This document shows, piece by piece, positions 12,013 through 20,543 of a stretch of DNA of 64,000 nucleotides (the stretch's first letter is position 1; the number at the start of each line of letters is the position of its first letter). Source of the DNA: Segatella copri (GTDB lineage: Bacteria > Bacteroidota > Bacteroidia > Bacteroidales > Bacteroidaceae); assembly GCF_019249655.2 (NCBI RefSeq), contig NZ_CP137557.1, positions 936,501-1,000,500 on the forward strand, read 5' to 3'. The translations under genes and the position numbers were made by a program. The notes under the pieces were generated by a model, which saw nothing but the letters and a program-made list of their open reading frames with translations, had not been told where the DNA came from and searched no databases.

Positions 12013-12142
12013 GTTACTACTCAGCCCCTAAAAATGAATTTCAAGTACTCATTTGACATAATAGCCTATTTTGTAGCATAAATATAGCCAAAATCATCAA
12101 TATTTTGCGGATTTGACACATCCAAGGGGTGTTGAGTAGTAC
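12013..12142. mobile_element. Small MITE-like element with imperfect terminal inverted repeats
   Basis: GTTACTACTCAGCCCCT at 12013-12029 faces AGGGGTGTTGAGTAGTAC at 12125-12142. The ends resemble the GTAACTACTCAGTACCCC end found at 20887 and 26058. The 130-bp interior encodes nothing. It is interpreted as a non-autonomous element or a solo IS remnant. Confidence 0.5.
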
Positions 12143-12219
12143 GTATATGGCAGCAACTGAAAATAAAATCTAAAAAATGGATATGATTTTCATCAATCCA
12201 CATAAATGTTGTACCTTTG

Positions 12220-12437
12220 TCACCGAAAAGAGTTGTTTGACAAGTAATGCAAACTTATGTATAATACAGAAGTTAAAACTATTACCAAGTCATTACCTCT
12301 ATTGAGGTGAAACACTTGTAAATCGCTCATTTTTAGCTATTCGGCATATTTTAGCAGAATTTTTCGGAAAAATAAGAAAGAATACGAAAAGATTATCCGA
12401 AACAGAAGCATTGGCAGCTATCTGTTTCGGATTTTTT
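12220..12437 (+). ncRNA. Candidate small RNA ending in a strong terminator
   Basis: A promoter-like TACCTTTG at 12212-12219 is followed by about 210 bp without an ORF. It contains ACCTC-tatt-GAGGT and ends in the perfect 11-bp terminator stem ATCCGAAACAG (12395-12405) with CTGTTTCGGAT (12422-12432) and a T run. The region 12286-12345 weakly echoes the integrase leader (CAAGTCATTACCTC is shared), so it may only be a remnant. Confidence 0.35.
12371..12437 (+). repeat. Terminator repeat, copy 1
   Basis: 67 bp present again at 18900-18965 with two substitutions. It includes an AT-rich lead (aataagaaagaa.acgaaaag) and the 11-bp terminator stem with the same 16-nt loop. Confidence 0.8.
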
Positions 12438-12523
12438 ATATGGTTTCCTTACTCCTTTATCTCCTTTATCTCTTCCATAATTTTCTTTAAATAACTAAAG
12501 ATATTTAAATATTTAACCCTATA

Positions 12524-12555
12524 TTTGGCGATAAATAAAGAAATAACTATATTTG
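12524..12555 (+). promoter_or_regulatory. hipBA promoter/operator
   Basis: TTTG at 12524-12527 and TATATTTG at 12548-12555 are separated by 20 bp, and the ATG follows 4 bp later. TATATTTG also occurs at 12520-12527. The predicted start of transcription falls on or next to the start codon, so the mRNA should be leaderless or nearly so. The duplicated octamer may be the antitoxin's binding site. Confidence 0.55.
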
Positions 12556-12559
12556 CAGC

Positions 12560-12877
12560 ATGATTACGGAATATGGTATAGAGGCAAAGTCTAATTCTGA
12601 GATTATATCTGAATTAGGAGGACGATTCAAGCAATATCGTCTGTTCAGCAATCTCACTCAGAAAGAGGTGGCTGTAAAGGCTGGTGTGAGCATTTTCACC
12701 ATTAGCCAGTTTGAAAAAGGCGAAGCTAAGAACATAGGTTTTGGCACTATTCTTTCTCTGTTGAGAAGCATCGGATTCCTGCAGGAAGCAGAGAAACTCT
12801 TGCCGCCACTGCCAATTCTGCCTAGCCAAGTGAAGAAAATGAATGAAAAGAAGGAAAGGGTAAGACATGAAAGATAA
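12560..12877 (+). CDS. hipB: HipB-like antitoxin, XRE-family regulator
   Basis: A 105-residue protein with a Cro/C1-type helix-turn-helix (about residues 18-72: LTQKEVAVKAGVSIFTISQFEKG) and a basic tail. Its 3' end overlaps the hipA-like gene by 11 bp, the classical antitoxin-toxin arrangement. HipB-type proteins neutralise the kinase and repress their own promoter. A duplicated TATATTTG octamer in the promoter is a candidate operator. Confidence 0.85.
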   Translation: MITEYGIEAKSNSEIISELGGRFKQYRLFSNLTQKEVAVKAGVSIFTISQFEKGEAKNIGFGTILSLLRSIGFLQEAEKLLPPLPILPSQVKKMNEKKERVRHER

Positions 12878-14123
12878 TGTTGTGCAGGTGAATTTGTGGG
12901 ATAAGAATGTGGGCTTGTTGTCTTGGGATGACAAGCGCAGCTGCTCTGTCTTCCAATTCGACAAGGATTTTATGCAGTATGGATGGAATATTGCTCCATT
13001 GGTAGCACCGTTGGATTCTGTTTATGTCCAAAGAACTTTCCCTATGTCTGGAAACAGAGAAAAACTTTATGCCGGTTTGCCTGAGTTCATAGCAGATTCT
13101 CTGCCTGACCATTGGGGAAATGTGGTCTTCCAGAAATGGATGGAAGCCAATCATCTGCAATCCAAAATGGTAAATGCAGTGGATAGACTGTCTTTTATCG
13201 GTAAGAGAGCAATGGGTGCCTTGGAATTTCAACCTGCTCATATCCAGGAGGATGCATCTGTAAATATCGAGTTGGCTTCACTTTATGAACTTGCCAATAA
13301 GATATTTCTGGACAGGCAGGATGTGAACATTGATATGAGCAACAGTCTTATTATGGAAGATTTGTACAAGGTGGGAACTTCCGCTGGCGGTCAGCGTCCT
13401 AAGGCTATTATCGGTATGGATGAGGCTACAGGTATTATTCGTTCTGGCCAAGCCGATTTGCCGTCTAACTTTAAGCACTATATATTGAAGTTTGATACAA
13501 GCAGGAAAAATGAACTTCCTTTTACTAGGGTAGAGATGGCTTATTATCTGATGGCCAAGGATGCCGGTATCAACATGATGCCTTCTCGTTTGGTAGAGAT
13601 TGAAGGAACCCAGAATTTTCTGACCCAACGCTTTGATAGAGTGGAGGGTAGAAAAATATATACTCAGACTTTGGCTGCCATGAGTTCCTTGGCTGATACT
13701 TACGAAGATTTGTTTGTTGTGGGTAGAAAACTGAATTTGTCTGCTGAAGAGCAGAGTCAGCAATATAGGAGAATGGTGTTTAATGTACTTGCAGAAAATG
13801 TAGATGACCATACCAAGAACTTCTCATTTGTGATGTATCCCAACGGAGAATGGCATATATCGCCAGCTTACGACATCGTGTTTTCCGCCGATCCTGATTC
13901 GCATTTCTATCGTAACCATGAACTTACGGTTCTTGGCAAGCGAAAGAATATAACGAAGCAGGATTTGATGCTTTTTGCACAAAGACAGGATATCAGAAAT
14001 GCTTCTAGTATCATAGAAGAAGTGGAAGACGTAGTGATGAACTTCAAGTCTTATGCAGAGAAAGTGGAAATCGATGAGCACTGGATACGCAAAATAGAAC
14101 GGGTTTTGGAAGAAAACCGTTAA
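12867..14123 (+). CDS. hipA: HipA-like serine/threonine kinase toxin
   Basis: A 418-residue protein with the HipA layout: an N-terminal couple-HipA domain (about 1-110), then the kinase fold. The glycine-rich TSAGGQRPKA segment, HYILKFDTS, FLTQRFDR, the catalytic NVLAENVDDHTKNFSF block and ISPAYDI (metal-binding Asp) are all present, so the kinase looks intact. Known HipA proteins phosphorylate glutamyl-tRNA synthetase or another aminoacyl-tRNA synthetase and arrest growth; the target here is unknown. Confidence 0.88.
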   Translation: MKDNVVQVNLWDKNVGLLSWDDKRSCSVFQFDKDFMQYGWNIAPLVAPLDSVYVQRTFPMSGNREKLYAGLPEFIADSLPDHWGNVVFQKWMEANHLQSKMVNAVDRLSFIGKRAMGALEFQPAHIQEDASVNIELASLYELANKIFLDRQDVNIDMSNSLIMEDLYKVGTSAGGQRPKAIIGMDEATGIIRSGQADLPSNFKHYILKFDTSRKNELPFTRVEMAYYLMAKDAGINMMPSRLVEIEGTQNFLTQRFDRVEGRKIYTQTLAAMSSLADTYEDLFVVGRKLNLSAEEQSQQYRRMVFNVLAENVDDHTKNFSFVMYPNGEWHISPAYDIVFSADPDSHFYRNHELTVLGKRKNITKQDLMLFAQRQDIRNASSIIEEVEDVVMNFKSYAEKVEIDEHWIRKIERVLEENR

Positions 14124-14282
14124 ATGATGTACAAAAGTAAGAATAACATGCCTGATATGATATATGCTGCCTTATCATTCTGAAGGTAAGTGACTGGTTA
14201 AAATTGGTATCCATAGCCATCAAAAATACTACGCAGAAGAAAAATTTCTCAATCTGTGAAACCAACTTTCATAGGTACATCT

Positions 14283-14290
14283 TAATTTTG
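14283..14290 (+). promoter_or_regulatory. Promoter -7 element before ATPase fragment
   Basis: TAATTTTG at 14283-14290, 29 bp before the ATG at 14319. It suggests that the truncated ATPase gene still has its own promoter. Confidence 0.45.
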
Positions 14291-14318
14291 CATCCAAAAA
14301 TGAATGTATTAATGTTGT

Positions 14319-14720
14319 ATGATGATGGTTAAGCAAATATCAGATAAAAAAGATGTGGAGCAGATAGATTTGCTCCAGGCCTTCGAGATAATCGTAGAAA
14401 AGGCAAAAGGATCTTCTCTCGGAGAAGAGTTTTATCAGAAAGTAGATCCGTATCTTGGTTTGGTTTCAGATAAACTGTGTATCTCCAAGCGGGCAAGTGT
14501 TATCATGGCCCTCTTTGCCGACCGGTGCTATGATACCCAAATCCGGTTTTCAGATTTGACGGAATACCTGGATTGCAGAATCCTGACATTGCTCAGATAT
14601 TCCAACGAAACTCAGGAACTTATCGATAAGGAATATGTTTGTCAGAATCGGATTGAAGGACTCAGCTATAGTTCCTTCGCTGAGATCAGAATCCTTCCAT
14701 CTGCTTTGGATTTCTCTTAA
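14319..14720 (+). pseudogene. N-terminal fragment of an AAA-family ATPase
   Basis: An open frame of 133 codons. The first about 115 residues resemble the N-terminal winged-helix-like segment that precedes the ATPase core in a Bacteroidales AAA family (GEEFYQKVDPYLGLVSDKL...LLRYSNETQELIDKEYVCQ). The Walker motifs that should follow are missing. From about 14670 the frame runs antisense into the beginning of an unrelated regulator gene, so the ATPase gene has been cut by a deletion. Family assignment is from memory of related proteins. Confidence 0.55.
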
Positions 14721-14798
14721 TGTGATGCCGCCCCTTTTTCTTGCCCGATGGATGGTTTCCACCAGCCAGACATATTTGTTCAATTGATTGATAGCCAT
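14680..14798 (-). pseudogene. N-terminal fragment of a WYL-domain-type regulator
   Basis: The minus strand from the ATG at 14798 reads MAINQLNKYVWLVETIHRA and continues to about SRWKDSDLSEG, the typical start (helix-turn-helix part) of Bacteroidales WYL-domain regulators. The rest is missing: the frame runs into the antisense of the ATPase fragment at about 14670-14685. A deletion thus joined two convergent truncated genes. Confidence 0.6.
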
Positions 14799-14848
14799 AT
14801 TCTGTTTCTTTAATTTGGTACAAAGATAACGGAAAAGTAGGAAAATAT

Positions 14849-14930
14849 GTTGCACAGGATAGATTTATTTCATGCAGATTTCAATTATTTCATCGTTTTG
14901 CGAAAAAAAAACGAACCTGTGCAGCCAATT
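14849..14930. repeat. 82-bp intergenic repeat, copy 1
   Basis: Repeats at 18998-19077 with two substitutions and one A-run length change. Its ends form the inverted repeat TGCACAGG...CCTGTGCA, and it contains CGTTTT-gcgaa..-AAAACG. It lies just before the promoter region of a nuclease gene. Confidence 0.75.
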
Positions 14931-14945
14931 TACCCATGTCTTCTG

Positions 14946-14953
14946 TACTTTTG
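14946..14953 (+). promoter_or_regulatory. Promoter -7 element before PD-(D/E)XK gene
   Basis: TACTTTTG followed by CAC, 121 bp before the ATG at 15075. Confidence 0.4.
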
Positions 14954-15074
14954 CACTGGAAATAAAAAAATGAAATTTATATAATATCTTCCCGACTTTT
15001 CCGTTTTCTGATATAGACATTATAAGAATGTGGAATAAGTATAAGAAAAAGAATGAAATTAAAATTTTAGTAAT

Positions 15075-16430
15075 ATGGATTTAAAAGCTATACAGCAATT
15101 GCTGCAAGAAGCTCAGCCTATCTTACAGAAAAGTAAGGCTGAGAAGAAAGAGCGTGAGGCAAAAGGCGAATATTTCAGTGTTTTTGAATATTTGAATTTT
15201 TCGCGCTTTGAGGAACAACTGCATACTCCTTTTCTTCGTATGCTGCTTGATAAGGATGCCAATCATGGAGTGGGGAAAGGCTTCTTGGAGGCTTTCCTGA
15301 AAATGGTTGTGAAAAAGTTGAAGTCTGATTTTCAATATGATATCAATTCGAGTCATATTGAATATAAAGATGTTTATTTGGGCAATAATGAGATATCTGA
15401 GGATGGTACTTCTACTGGAGGAAAAATAGATATTCTCTTGCATGATGACAAAAAGCATGCTATCATTATTGAAAACAAGTTTGATAGATATGGCAATCCT
15501 GCTCAAGATCAACCTAAGCAACTTGAGCGATATTATAATCATGGCAAAGATGATAAGAAATATGAGGATTTTATCTTGATATATCTCACTCCATCTGGTC
15601 AATATGCTTCGGAGAATTCTACGGGTCCCAATAAAATAATCTATTATCCGGTAAGTTATGACCTGTCTGATAATAAGCCAAATATCTTATCTTGGCTTGA
15701 TGAGTGCTTGAATATATCAAAAGGATGCCCTCGCATTCATGAAGTGATTAAGCAATACATAACTTATATAAAAAATACAAGACAGATTATGGAAGGAAAA
15801 TATCAAAATGAATTGTGGAATTTGTTGTTTTCAGATGAAAATTTATTAGATGTGACACTTAATATCATACATAGTGGGGAAAAGATAAAAGAGAAAATCA
15901 GAAAAGACTTCTGTGAAAAGCTAGTGCAAAAGGCAGGTGAATATGGTCTTGAACTTCGTGAAAATGATAATGGGTATGTTAACATCATTAAATGGGATAA
16001 TGATAAAGATGTTTGGATGATTTTTGTAGGAAAGAAGAAGTGTCAATCACAAGTAGGATTCGTGGTTGGCTATTTCTCACGAACAGACGATAATAATGGC
16101 GGAATGTTATATGGGTTGTCTATTATTAATGGGGACTATTCAAATCTGGAAGAGCTGAAACATAAATTTAAGATAGAGTCTGGCAATCCAGATGACGAGT
16201 ATCCTAAGTTCACACAAGAGAATCTACCGGGTAAACTTTCTGAAGAGCAATGGAAAGAATTCCCTTGGGGATTTTCGTATTTAAGTGACGAGAATAGAAA
16301 ATGTGATAAAAATTGGTATGATTGGGATGATCCTCAAACTTTGGCAGATATGCGCAATGGCAAGATGCTTGATTTTATGAGAACCCGTTTTGAAATACTG
16401 AAAAAGTATGGTATCATAGACAAGCTGTAG
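15075..16430 (+). CDS. PD-(D/E)XK nuclease-superfamily protein (PDDEXK_4 type)
   Basis: A 451-residue protein. The N-terminal third carries a nuclease-like core: FRYLNF-type start, HTPFLRMLLD, then GGKIDILLHDDKKHAIIIENK (residues about 115-136), which fits the D...(D/E)-x-K pattern, followed by DQPKQLERYY. The remainder is not recognised. Proteins of this type are frequent in defence and toxin regions of gut Bacteroidales. The next gene starts 25 bp downstream, so the two are probably co-transcribed. DNA or RNA cleavage has not been shown for this family. Confidence 0.75.
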   Translation: MDLKAIQQLLQEAQPILQKSKAEKKEREAKGEYFSVFEYLNFSRFEEQLHTPFLRMLLDKDANHGVGKGFLEAFLKMVVKKLKSDFQYDINSSHIEYKDVYLGNNEISEDGTSTGGKIDILLHDDKKHAIIIENKFDRYGNPAQDQPKQLERYYNHGKDDKKYEDFILIYLTPSGQYASENSTGPNKIIYYPVSYDLSDNKPNILSWLDECLNISKGCPRIHEVIKQYITYIKNTRQIMEGKYQNELWNLLFSDENLLDVTLNIIHSGEKIKEKIRKDFCEKLVQKAGEYGLELRENDNGYVNIIKWDNDKDVWMIFVGKKKCQSQVGFVVGYFSRTDDNNGGMLYGLSIINGDYSNLEELKHKFKIESGNPDDEYPKFTQENLPGKLSEEQWKEFPWGFSYLSDENRKCDKNWYDWDDPQTLADMRNGKMLDFMRTRFEILKKYGIIDKL

Positions 16431-16455
16431 TTTATAACAACCAAGCATCATTCTC

Positions 16456-17124
16456 ATGAAAGAAATCGCATTTGATTCTTTGCTGCTGATAGCTGCTGAT
16501 GATGTTAGTCAGCAAGCTATCAATCAGCTTCGCTCAGATGGAATATATTCCATCGAGAACCGTTCTTGCACACTTATCAATATGATACTGGTATCTACTG
16601 CCGAAGGAGCAGAACATGTTCATCAGGTATTGGAGAACCACGAACGTGCCAGAAAGAATGTAGTCGTAAAGATGACTCCGGAACTCAGCATCAAGGATGA
16701 ATCTGATATCGACTCTATCTTGTCTTTTCAGCAAAATCCAGGCTGTAATCCATACATGGAGTTGAAGCACTTCTTGCAAGTGTACCATGAGAATGTGGAA
16801 ATTCATGGTATGGTAGGCTTTGATTTCAGAAGTTTCTCCGATATCATCAGAGGAAAGAATGTGGTATCTATCTACTCTTATGAATATCAAGACGACATAG
16901 CTGAGGCTATCAGCCATCTAAAGCCAGTCAATTTAAAAGACAATGGCAAATATCTTCTGTCGTTTACAGTAGGTAAGTATGATGAGAAGACTCTATCCAA
17001 GCATTTGGCTTCTCTCAATGAATACATGGATACTTTCCCTGAAGAGAGCAGCCTCTACTGGACATTCAGAGAAGCAACTCCGCAAAAAGTAACTTTGTTT
17101 GCTTCTATATCTTCAGAGCAATAA
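16456..17124 (+). CDS. Unknown 222-residue protein (cassette copy 1)
   Basis: No family recognised. It is cytoplasmic (no signal or membrane segment) and mixed alpha/beta, with an ADDVSQQAINQLRSDGI helix near the N-terminus and a YMELKHFLQVYHENVEI helix in the middle. It differs from the copy at 19729 by about five residues (for example Arg/Cys in ENHERAR and Asn/Ser in KDNGK), with a further share of silent changes, so both copies look maintained as proteins. It lies 25 bp after a PD-(D/E)XK gene. Confidence 0.8.
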   Translation: MKEIAFDSLLLIAADDVSQQAINQLRSDGIYSIENRSCTLINMILVSTAEGAEHVHQVLENHERARKNVVVKMTPELSIKDESDIDSILSFQQNPGCNPYMELKHFLQVYHENVEIHGMVGFDFRSFSDIIRGKNVVSIYSYEYQDDIAEAISHLKPVNLKDNGKYLLSFTVGKYDEKTLSKHLASLNEYMDTFPEESSLYWTFREATPQKVTLFASISSEQ

Positions 17125-17165
17125 AAGGAAACGTTGATGAAGGAAGAATTCCCTCCGTAAGTATA

Positions 17166-17235
17166 TTAGCTTCATCAGGCATCGAAAGTAGTTTCATCAG
17201 ACACCGAAACTACTTTCGATGCCTGATGAAGCTAA
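17166..17235 (+). terminator. 30-bp perfect hairpin after cassette copy 1
   Basis: Arms 17166-17195 and 17206-17235 are perfectly complementary over 30 bp with a 10-nt loop, followed by CTTCGTTTTTGGG. It may terminate transcription or be a recombination/structure signal. Copy 2 differs by one compensated base pair. Confidence 0.8.
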
Positions 17236-17337
17236 CTTCGTTTTTGGGCTTCTTTTCCTAATAATTTTTAGAATATGCTTGGCTAATTCAGATTTTCTTC
17301 GTAACTTAGCAGCGCAAAACGTAAAGCATGTAGGAAT

Positions 17338-18903
17338 ATGGCAAAAATAGTAAATAAATATCCTGTAGGAATTCAGACATTTGAAAAAATCCGCGAGAAT
17401 GGCTATCTCTATATAGATAAGACCAAATATATCGTGGATTTCAGGGAAAAGAAGATGTCCTATATCTTTCTGAGTCGTCCGAGACGATTCGGCAAGTCTC
17501 TCTTTGCCTCTACCCTTCAGGCTTATTTTGAGGGAAGAAAGGAACTTTTCGAGGGATTGGCCATTGCTGATTACGAGAAGGATTGGGTGAAGCATCCTGT
17601 GCTGCATTTCGACCTGAGTGGTGCCAAGCATTTTGATGAGGAAGGCTTGAAGCATTATCTCGACTTGCAGCTGAAACCATACGAGAAGCTCTATGGCAGG
17701 GATGATGATGAATTGTATCCAAACGACCGACTGGATGGAATAGTAAAGCGAGCTTACGAACAGACGGGCGAAAAGGTGGTTGTCATTATTGATGAATATG
17801 ATGCCCCATTGCTGGATGTGGTGCATGAGAAGGATGTACTCAAGCAGTTGCGTCTCATTATGCAGAACTTCTATAGTCCTTTAAAAAAGCTCGACCCATA
17901 TCTGGAGTTTACCTTCATTACGGGTATTACTAAGTTCTCTCAGCTCAGTATCTTCAGCGAACTCAACAACCTCGATAATATCAGCATGTTCGACCAGTAT
18001 TCGGCTATCTGTGGTATCAGTAAGGCTGAACTTTGTACGCAGATGAAACCGGATATAGAGGCTCTTGGGGAAACTCTTGGCATGACGTACGAGGAATGCC
18101 TGGCTGAGTTGACGAGATACTACGATGGTTATCATTTCAGTAAAAAATCAGAAGATGTTTTCAATCCGTTCAGTCTGGTGAAGGCACTGAATGCACGGGA
18201 TATTGCCTCTTACTGGTTTGGTTCTGGAACGCCAACTTATCTTATCAAAACGTTGCAGAAGTACCATGTCAGCGTGATGGATATAGAGAAAAAGTCATGT
18301 GATATAGATGACTTTGATGTTTCGCCCGAACTGGTGACCTCTGCACTTCCGCTGCTCTATCAGAGCGGTTACCTCACCATCAAGAAGTATAATCCGATAT
18401 TGCATCGCTATACGCTGGAATATCCTAACAAGGAGGTTAAGACGGGTATGCTCAAGAGTCTTGCGCCCAACTATCTTTCGCCAATATCGCTGGATAACAA
18501 CAGTTTGGTAGGTGATTTTCTTGAAAAGCTCTATGATGCTGATGTTGAAGGAGCGATGGTTCGCCTGAAAGCCTATCTTGCTAGTATCTCCAACCGCTTG
18601 AGTAATAAGAACGAACGGGATTTCCAGACGGTGTTCTATCTTATCTTCAACCTGATGGGTGCCTACATGAGGGTAGAGGAGAACAGTGCGATAGGCAGGG
18701 CTGATGCCGTGGTGTATATGCCTGATGCCGTGTTTGTTTTTGAACTGAAGTATGATGGTTCTGCCGAAGAAGCTATTAGACAGATTGATGAAAAGGGATA
18801 TCTGATTCCATATTCTGCAGATGGTAAGCGCCTGTTTAAAATAGGTGTAAATTTCGATAGTAATCAGCGTACGATTGGTGATTGGATAATCAGGGAAGAA
18901 TAA
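17338..18903 (+). CDS. AAA-ATPase-like protein with C-terminal PD-(D/E)XK domain
   Basis: 521 residues. The N-terminal AAA-ATPase-like domain starts with [21 protein letters not shown] and has Walker [10 protein letters not shown] (about residue 48) and Walker [12 protein letters not shown]. The C-terminus carries a PDDEXK_9-type domain: [29 protein letters not shown], giving the D...E-x-K pattern. This family is very abundant in gut Bacteroidales; its function is unproven. The length matches intact members. Another, internally deleted member lies at 38654. Confidence 0.88.
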   Translation: MAKIVNKYPVGIQTFEKIRENGYLYIDKTKYIVDFREKKMSYIFLSRPRRFGKSLFASTLQAYFEGRKELFEGLAIADYEKDWVKHPVLHFDLSGAKHFDEEGLKHYLDLQLKPYEKLYGRDDDELYPNDRLDGIVKRAYEQTGEKVVVIIDEYDAPLLDVVHEKDVLKQLRLIMQNFYSPLKKLDPYLEFTFITGITKFSQLSIFSELNNLDNISMFDQYSAICGISKAELCTQMKPDIEALGETLGMTYEECLAELTRYYDGYHFSKKSEDVFNPFSLVKALNARDIASYWFGSGTPTYLIKTLQKYHVSVMDIEKKSCDIDDFDVSPELVTSALPLLYQSGYLTIKKYNPILHRYTLEYPNKEVKTGMLKSLAPNYLSPISLDNNSLVGDFLEKLYDADVEGAMVRLKAYLASISNRLSNKNERDFQTVFYLIFNLMGAYMRVEENSAIGRADAVVYMPDAVFVFELKYDGSAEEAIRQIDEKGYLIPYSADGKRLFKIGVNFDSNQRTIGDWIIREE

Positions 18904-18965
18904 GAAAGAAAACGAAAAGATAATCCGAAACAGAAGCATTGGCAGCTATCTGTTTCGGATTTTTT
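18900..18965 (+). terminator. Terminator (repeat of 12371-12437)
   Basis: Stem ATCCGAAACAG (18923-18933) with CTGTTTCGGAT (18950-18960) and TTTTTT. It starts at the stop codon of the ATPase gene and is nearly identical to the terminator before hipBA. Confidence 0.85.
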
Positions 18966-18997
18966 GCAGTAACCATACGGATGCAAATGGAAAATCA

Positions 18998-19077
18998 GTT
19001 GCACAAGATAGATTTATTTCATGCAGATTTCAATTATTTCATCGTTTTGCGAAAAAAAACGAACCTGTGCAGTCAAT
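18998..19077. repeat. 82-bp intergenic repeat, copy 2
   Basis: A near-identical copy of 14849-14930 (one pairing position in the terminal inverted repeat changed, TGCACAAG). It follows the terminator of the ATPase-nuclease gene. Between it and the gene at 19243 only a TAATTTTG promoter-like element (19094-19101) was noted. Confidence 0.75.
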
Positions 19078-19242
19078 TTTCATATTTTATTTGTAATTTT
19101 GCCATGTCATTCAGAGTTTTGCTATTCTATTCATGCAGCACTAAGATTAGAGGTATTTCTGATATGGCATAATCCTAGGCAGTTTTTTGCAGCTTGGGTG
19201 TTTGTAGAATATAAATTATAGTGTTGCGAAGTTAGATAAAAT

Positions 19243-19692
19243 ATGGAAAATATTTTAGAATATAATAAGTGGGAAGATAAGCTATGGGCTTTGTACAATA
19301 GTATTTTTAAGGATGCTTCATATACGATTAGAGATGGAGTCATTTTCCCTGATAAGTATGCTTCAACTCCGTTCAAAGTGATGATAATGAACCGAGAGGC
19401 TTATGATGAGAAATCGTATAGTCTCAATCAAGATGGTATTGCAAAAGAGATTGGAGAAGGAATTATTCCTTTCAAAGACCAGATAACATTACGTAGTCAT
19501 CTGCGTCAATATCTTAGTTTGATTCATCTATTGTCAAATAAAGGTTTTAATGAAGTTTCAGAGAAAGAGGTAATAGACTTTGTAAACCAATCTGACAATG
19601 ATGATTTTGCGTATTACCTTTCTAATGCAGCTTATATCAATATTAAAAAATCTGATGGTAAAAAATGCTCTGTGCGAAGTGACTTAAAGTAA
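19243..19692 (+). CDS. Unknown 149-residue protein, probably truncated
   Basis: Cytoplasmic, with ENILEYNKWEDKLWALY at the start and FKVMIMNREAYDEKSYSLNQDG in the middle. That resembles the first strand-and-loop of uracil-DNA-glycosylase-like proteins, but the match is weak. The C-terminus (INIKKSDGKKCSVRSDLK) stops abruptly 32 bp before the second cassette, so the 3' part may have been lost when the cassette arrived. Function unknown. Confidence 0.55.
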   Translation: MENILEYNKWEDKLWALYNSIFKDASYTIRDGVIFPDKYASTPFKVMIMNREAYDEKSYSLNQDGIAKEIGEGIIPFKDQITLRSHLRQYLSLIHLLSNKGFNEVSEKEVIDFVNQSDNDDFAYYLSNAAYINIKKSDGKKCSVRSDLK

Positions 19693-19728
19693 TAATAGTT
19701 CATCTTAATAGTGATAATGAGTCTTCTC

Positions 19729-20397
19729 ATGAAAGAAATCGCATTTGATTCTTTGCTGCTGATAGCTGCTGACGATGTCAGTCAGCAAGCTATCAATCAG
19801 CTTCGCTCAGATGGAATATATTCCATCGAGAACCGTTCTTGCACACTTATCAATATGGTAGTGGTATCTACTGCCGAAGGAGCAGAACATGTTCATCAGG
19901 TATTGGAGAACCACGAATGTGCCAGAAAGAATGTAGTCGTAAAAATGACTCCGGAACTCAGCATCAAGGATGAATCCGATATCGACTCTATCTTGTCTTT
20001 TCAGCAAAATCCAGGCTGTAATCCATACATGGAATTGAAGCACTTCTTGCAAGTGTACCATGAGAATGTGGAGATTCATGGTATGGTAGGCTTTGATTTC
20101 AGAAGTTTCTCCGATATCATCAGAGGAAAGAATGTGGTATCTGTCTATTCTTATGAATATCAAGACGACATAGCTGAGGCTCTCAGCCATCTGAAGCCAG
20201 TCAATCTAAAAGACAGCGGCAAATATCTTCTGTCGTTTACAGTAGGTAAGTATGATGAGAAGACTCTATCCAAGCATTTGGCTTCTCTCAATGAATACAT
20301 GGATACTTTCCCTGAAGAGAGCAGCCTCTACTGGACATTCAGAGAAGCAACTCCGCAAAAAGTAACTTTGTTTGCTTCTATATCTTCAGAGCAATAA
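19729..20397 (+). CDS. Unknown 222-residue protein (cassette copy 2)
   Basis: Nearly identical to the protein at 16456. The start MKEIAFDS is chosen to match copy 1; an upstream in-frame ATG at 19711 would add six residues outside the repeat. Differences include Val-Val for Ile-Leu near residue 44, Cys for Arg, Val for Ile, Leu for Ile and Ser for Asn, all conservative or on likely loops. No domain recognised. Confidence 0.78.
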   Translation: MKEIAFDSLLLIAADDVSQQAINQLRSDGIYSIENRSCTLINMVVVSTAEGAEHVHQVLENHECARKNVVVKMTPELSIKDESDIDSILSFQQNPGCNPYMELKHFLQVYHENVEIHGMVGFDFRSFSDIIRGKNVVSVYSYEYQDDIAEALSHLKPVNLKDSGKYLLSFTVGKYDEKTLSKHLASLNEYMDTFPEESSLYWTFREATPQKVTLFASISSEQ

Positions 20398-20438
20398 AAG
20401 GAAACGTTGATGGAGGAAAAATTCCCTCCGTAAGTATA

Positions 20439-20508
20439 TTAGCTTCATCAAGCATCGAAAGTAGTTTCATCAGACACCGAAACTACTTTCGATGCTTGAT
20501 GAAGCTAA
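20439..20508 (+). terminator. 30-bp perfect hairpin after cassette copy 2
   Basis: Arms 20439-20468 and 20479-20508 are again perfectly complementary over 30 bp with the identical 10-nt loop. The G-C pair 17178/17223 of copy 1 is an A-T pair here (20451/20496), a compensatory double change. Confidence 0.8.
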
Positions 20509-20543
20509 CTTCGTGTTTGGGGGCTGAGTTGTTGCGAATACTA

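Larger units (their letters stand above)
16451..17246 (+). repeat. 796-bp gene-plus-hairpin cassette, copy 1
   Basis: A direct repeat with 19724-20519 and of the same length. It begins 5 bp before the ATG of a 222-residue gene and ends just past a 30-bp perfect hairpin; similarity stops abruptly on both sides. Upstream and downstream genes differ between the copies. Confidence 0.85.
19724..20519 (+). repeat. 796-bp gene-plus-hairpin cassette, copy 2
   Basis: See copy 1 at 16451. The shared sequence starts at TTCTCATG and ends soon after the hairpin. Confidence 0.85.

Noticed and set aside
16456..17124. Tubulin/FtsZ-like C-terminal domain in the 222-residue protein
   Set aside because: The resemblance is limited to strand-helix alternation around ARKNVVVKM; no nucleotide-binding motif is present.
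16451..17246. Integron-type gene cassette with attC site
   Set aside because: The hairpin lacks recognisable attC core sites and extrahelical bases and is perfectly paired. No integron integrase is in the window, so only the cassette-like layout is reported.
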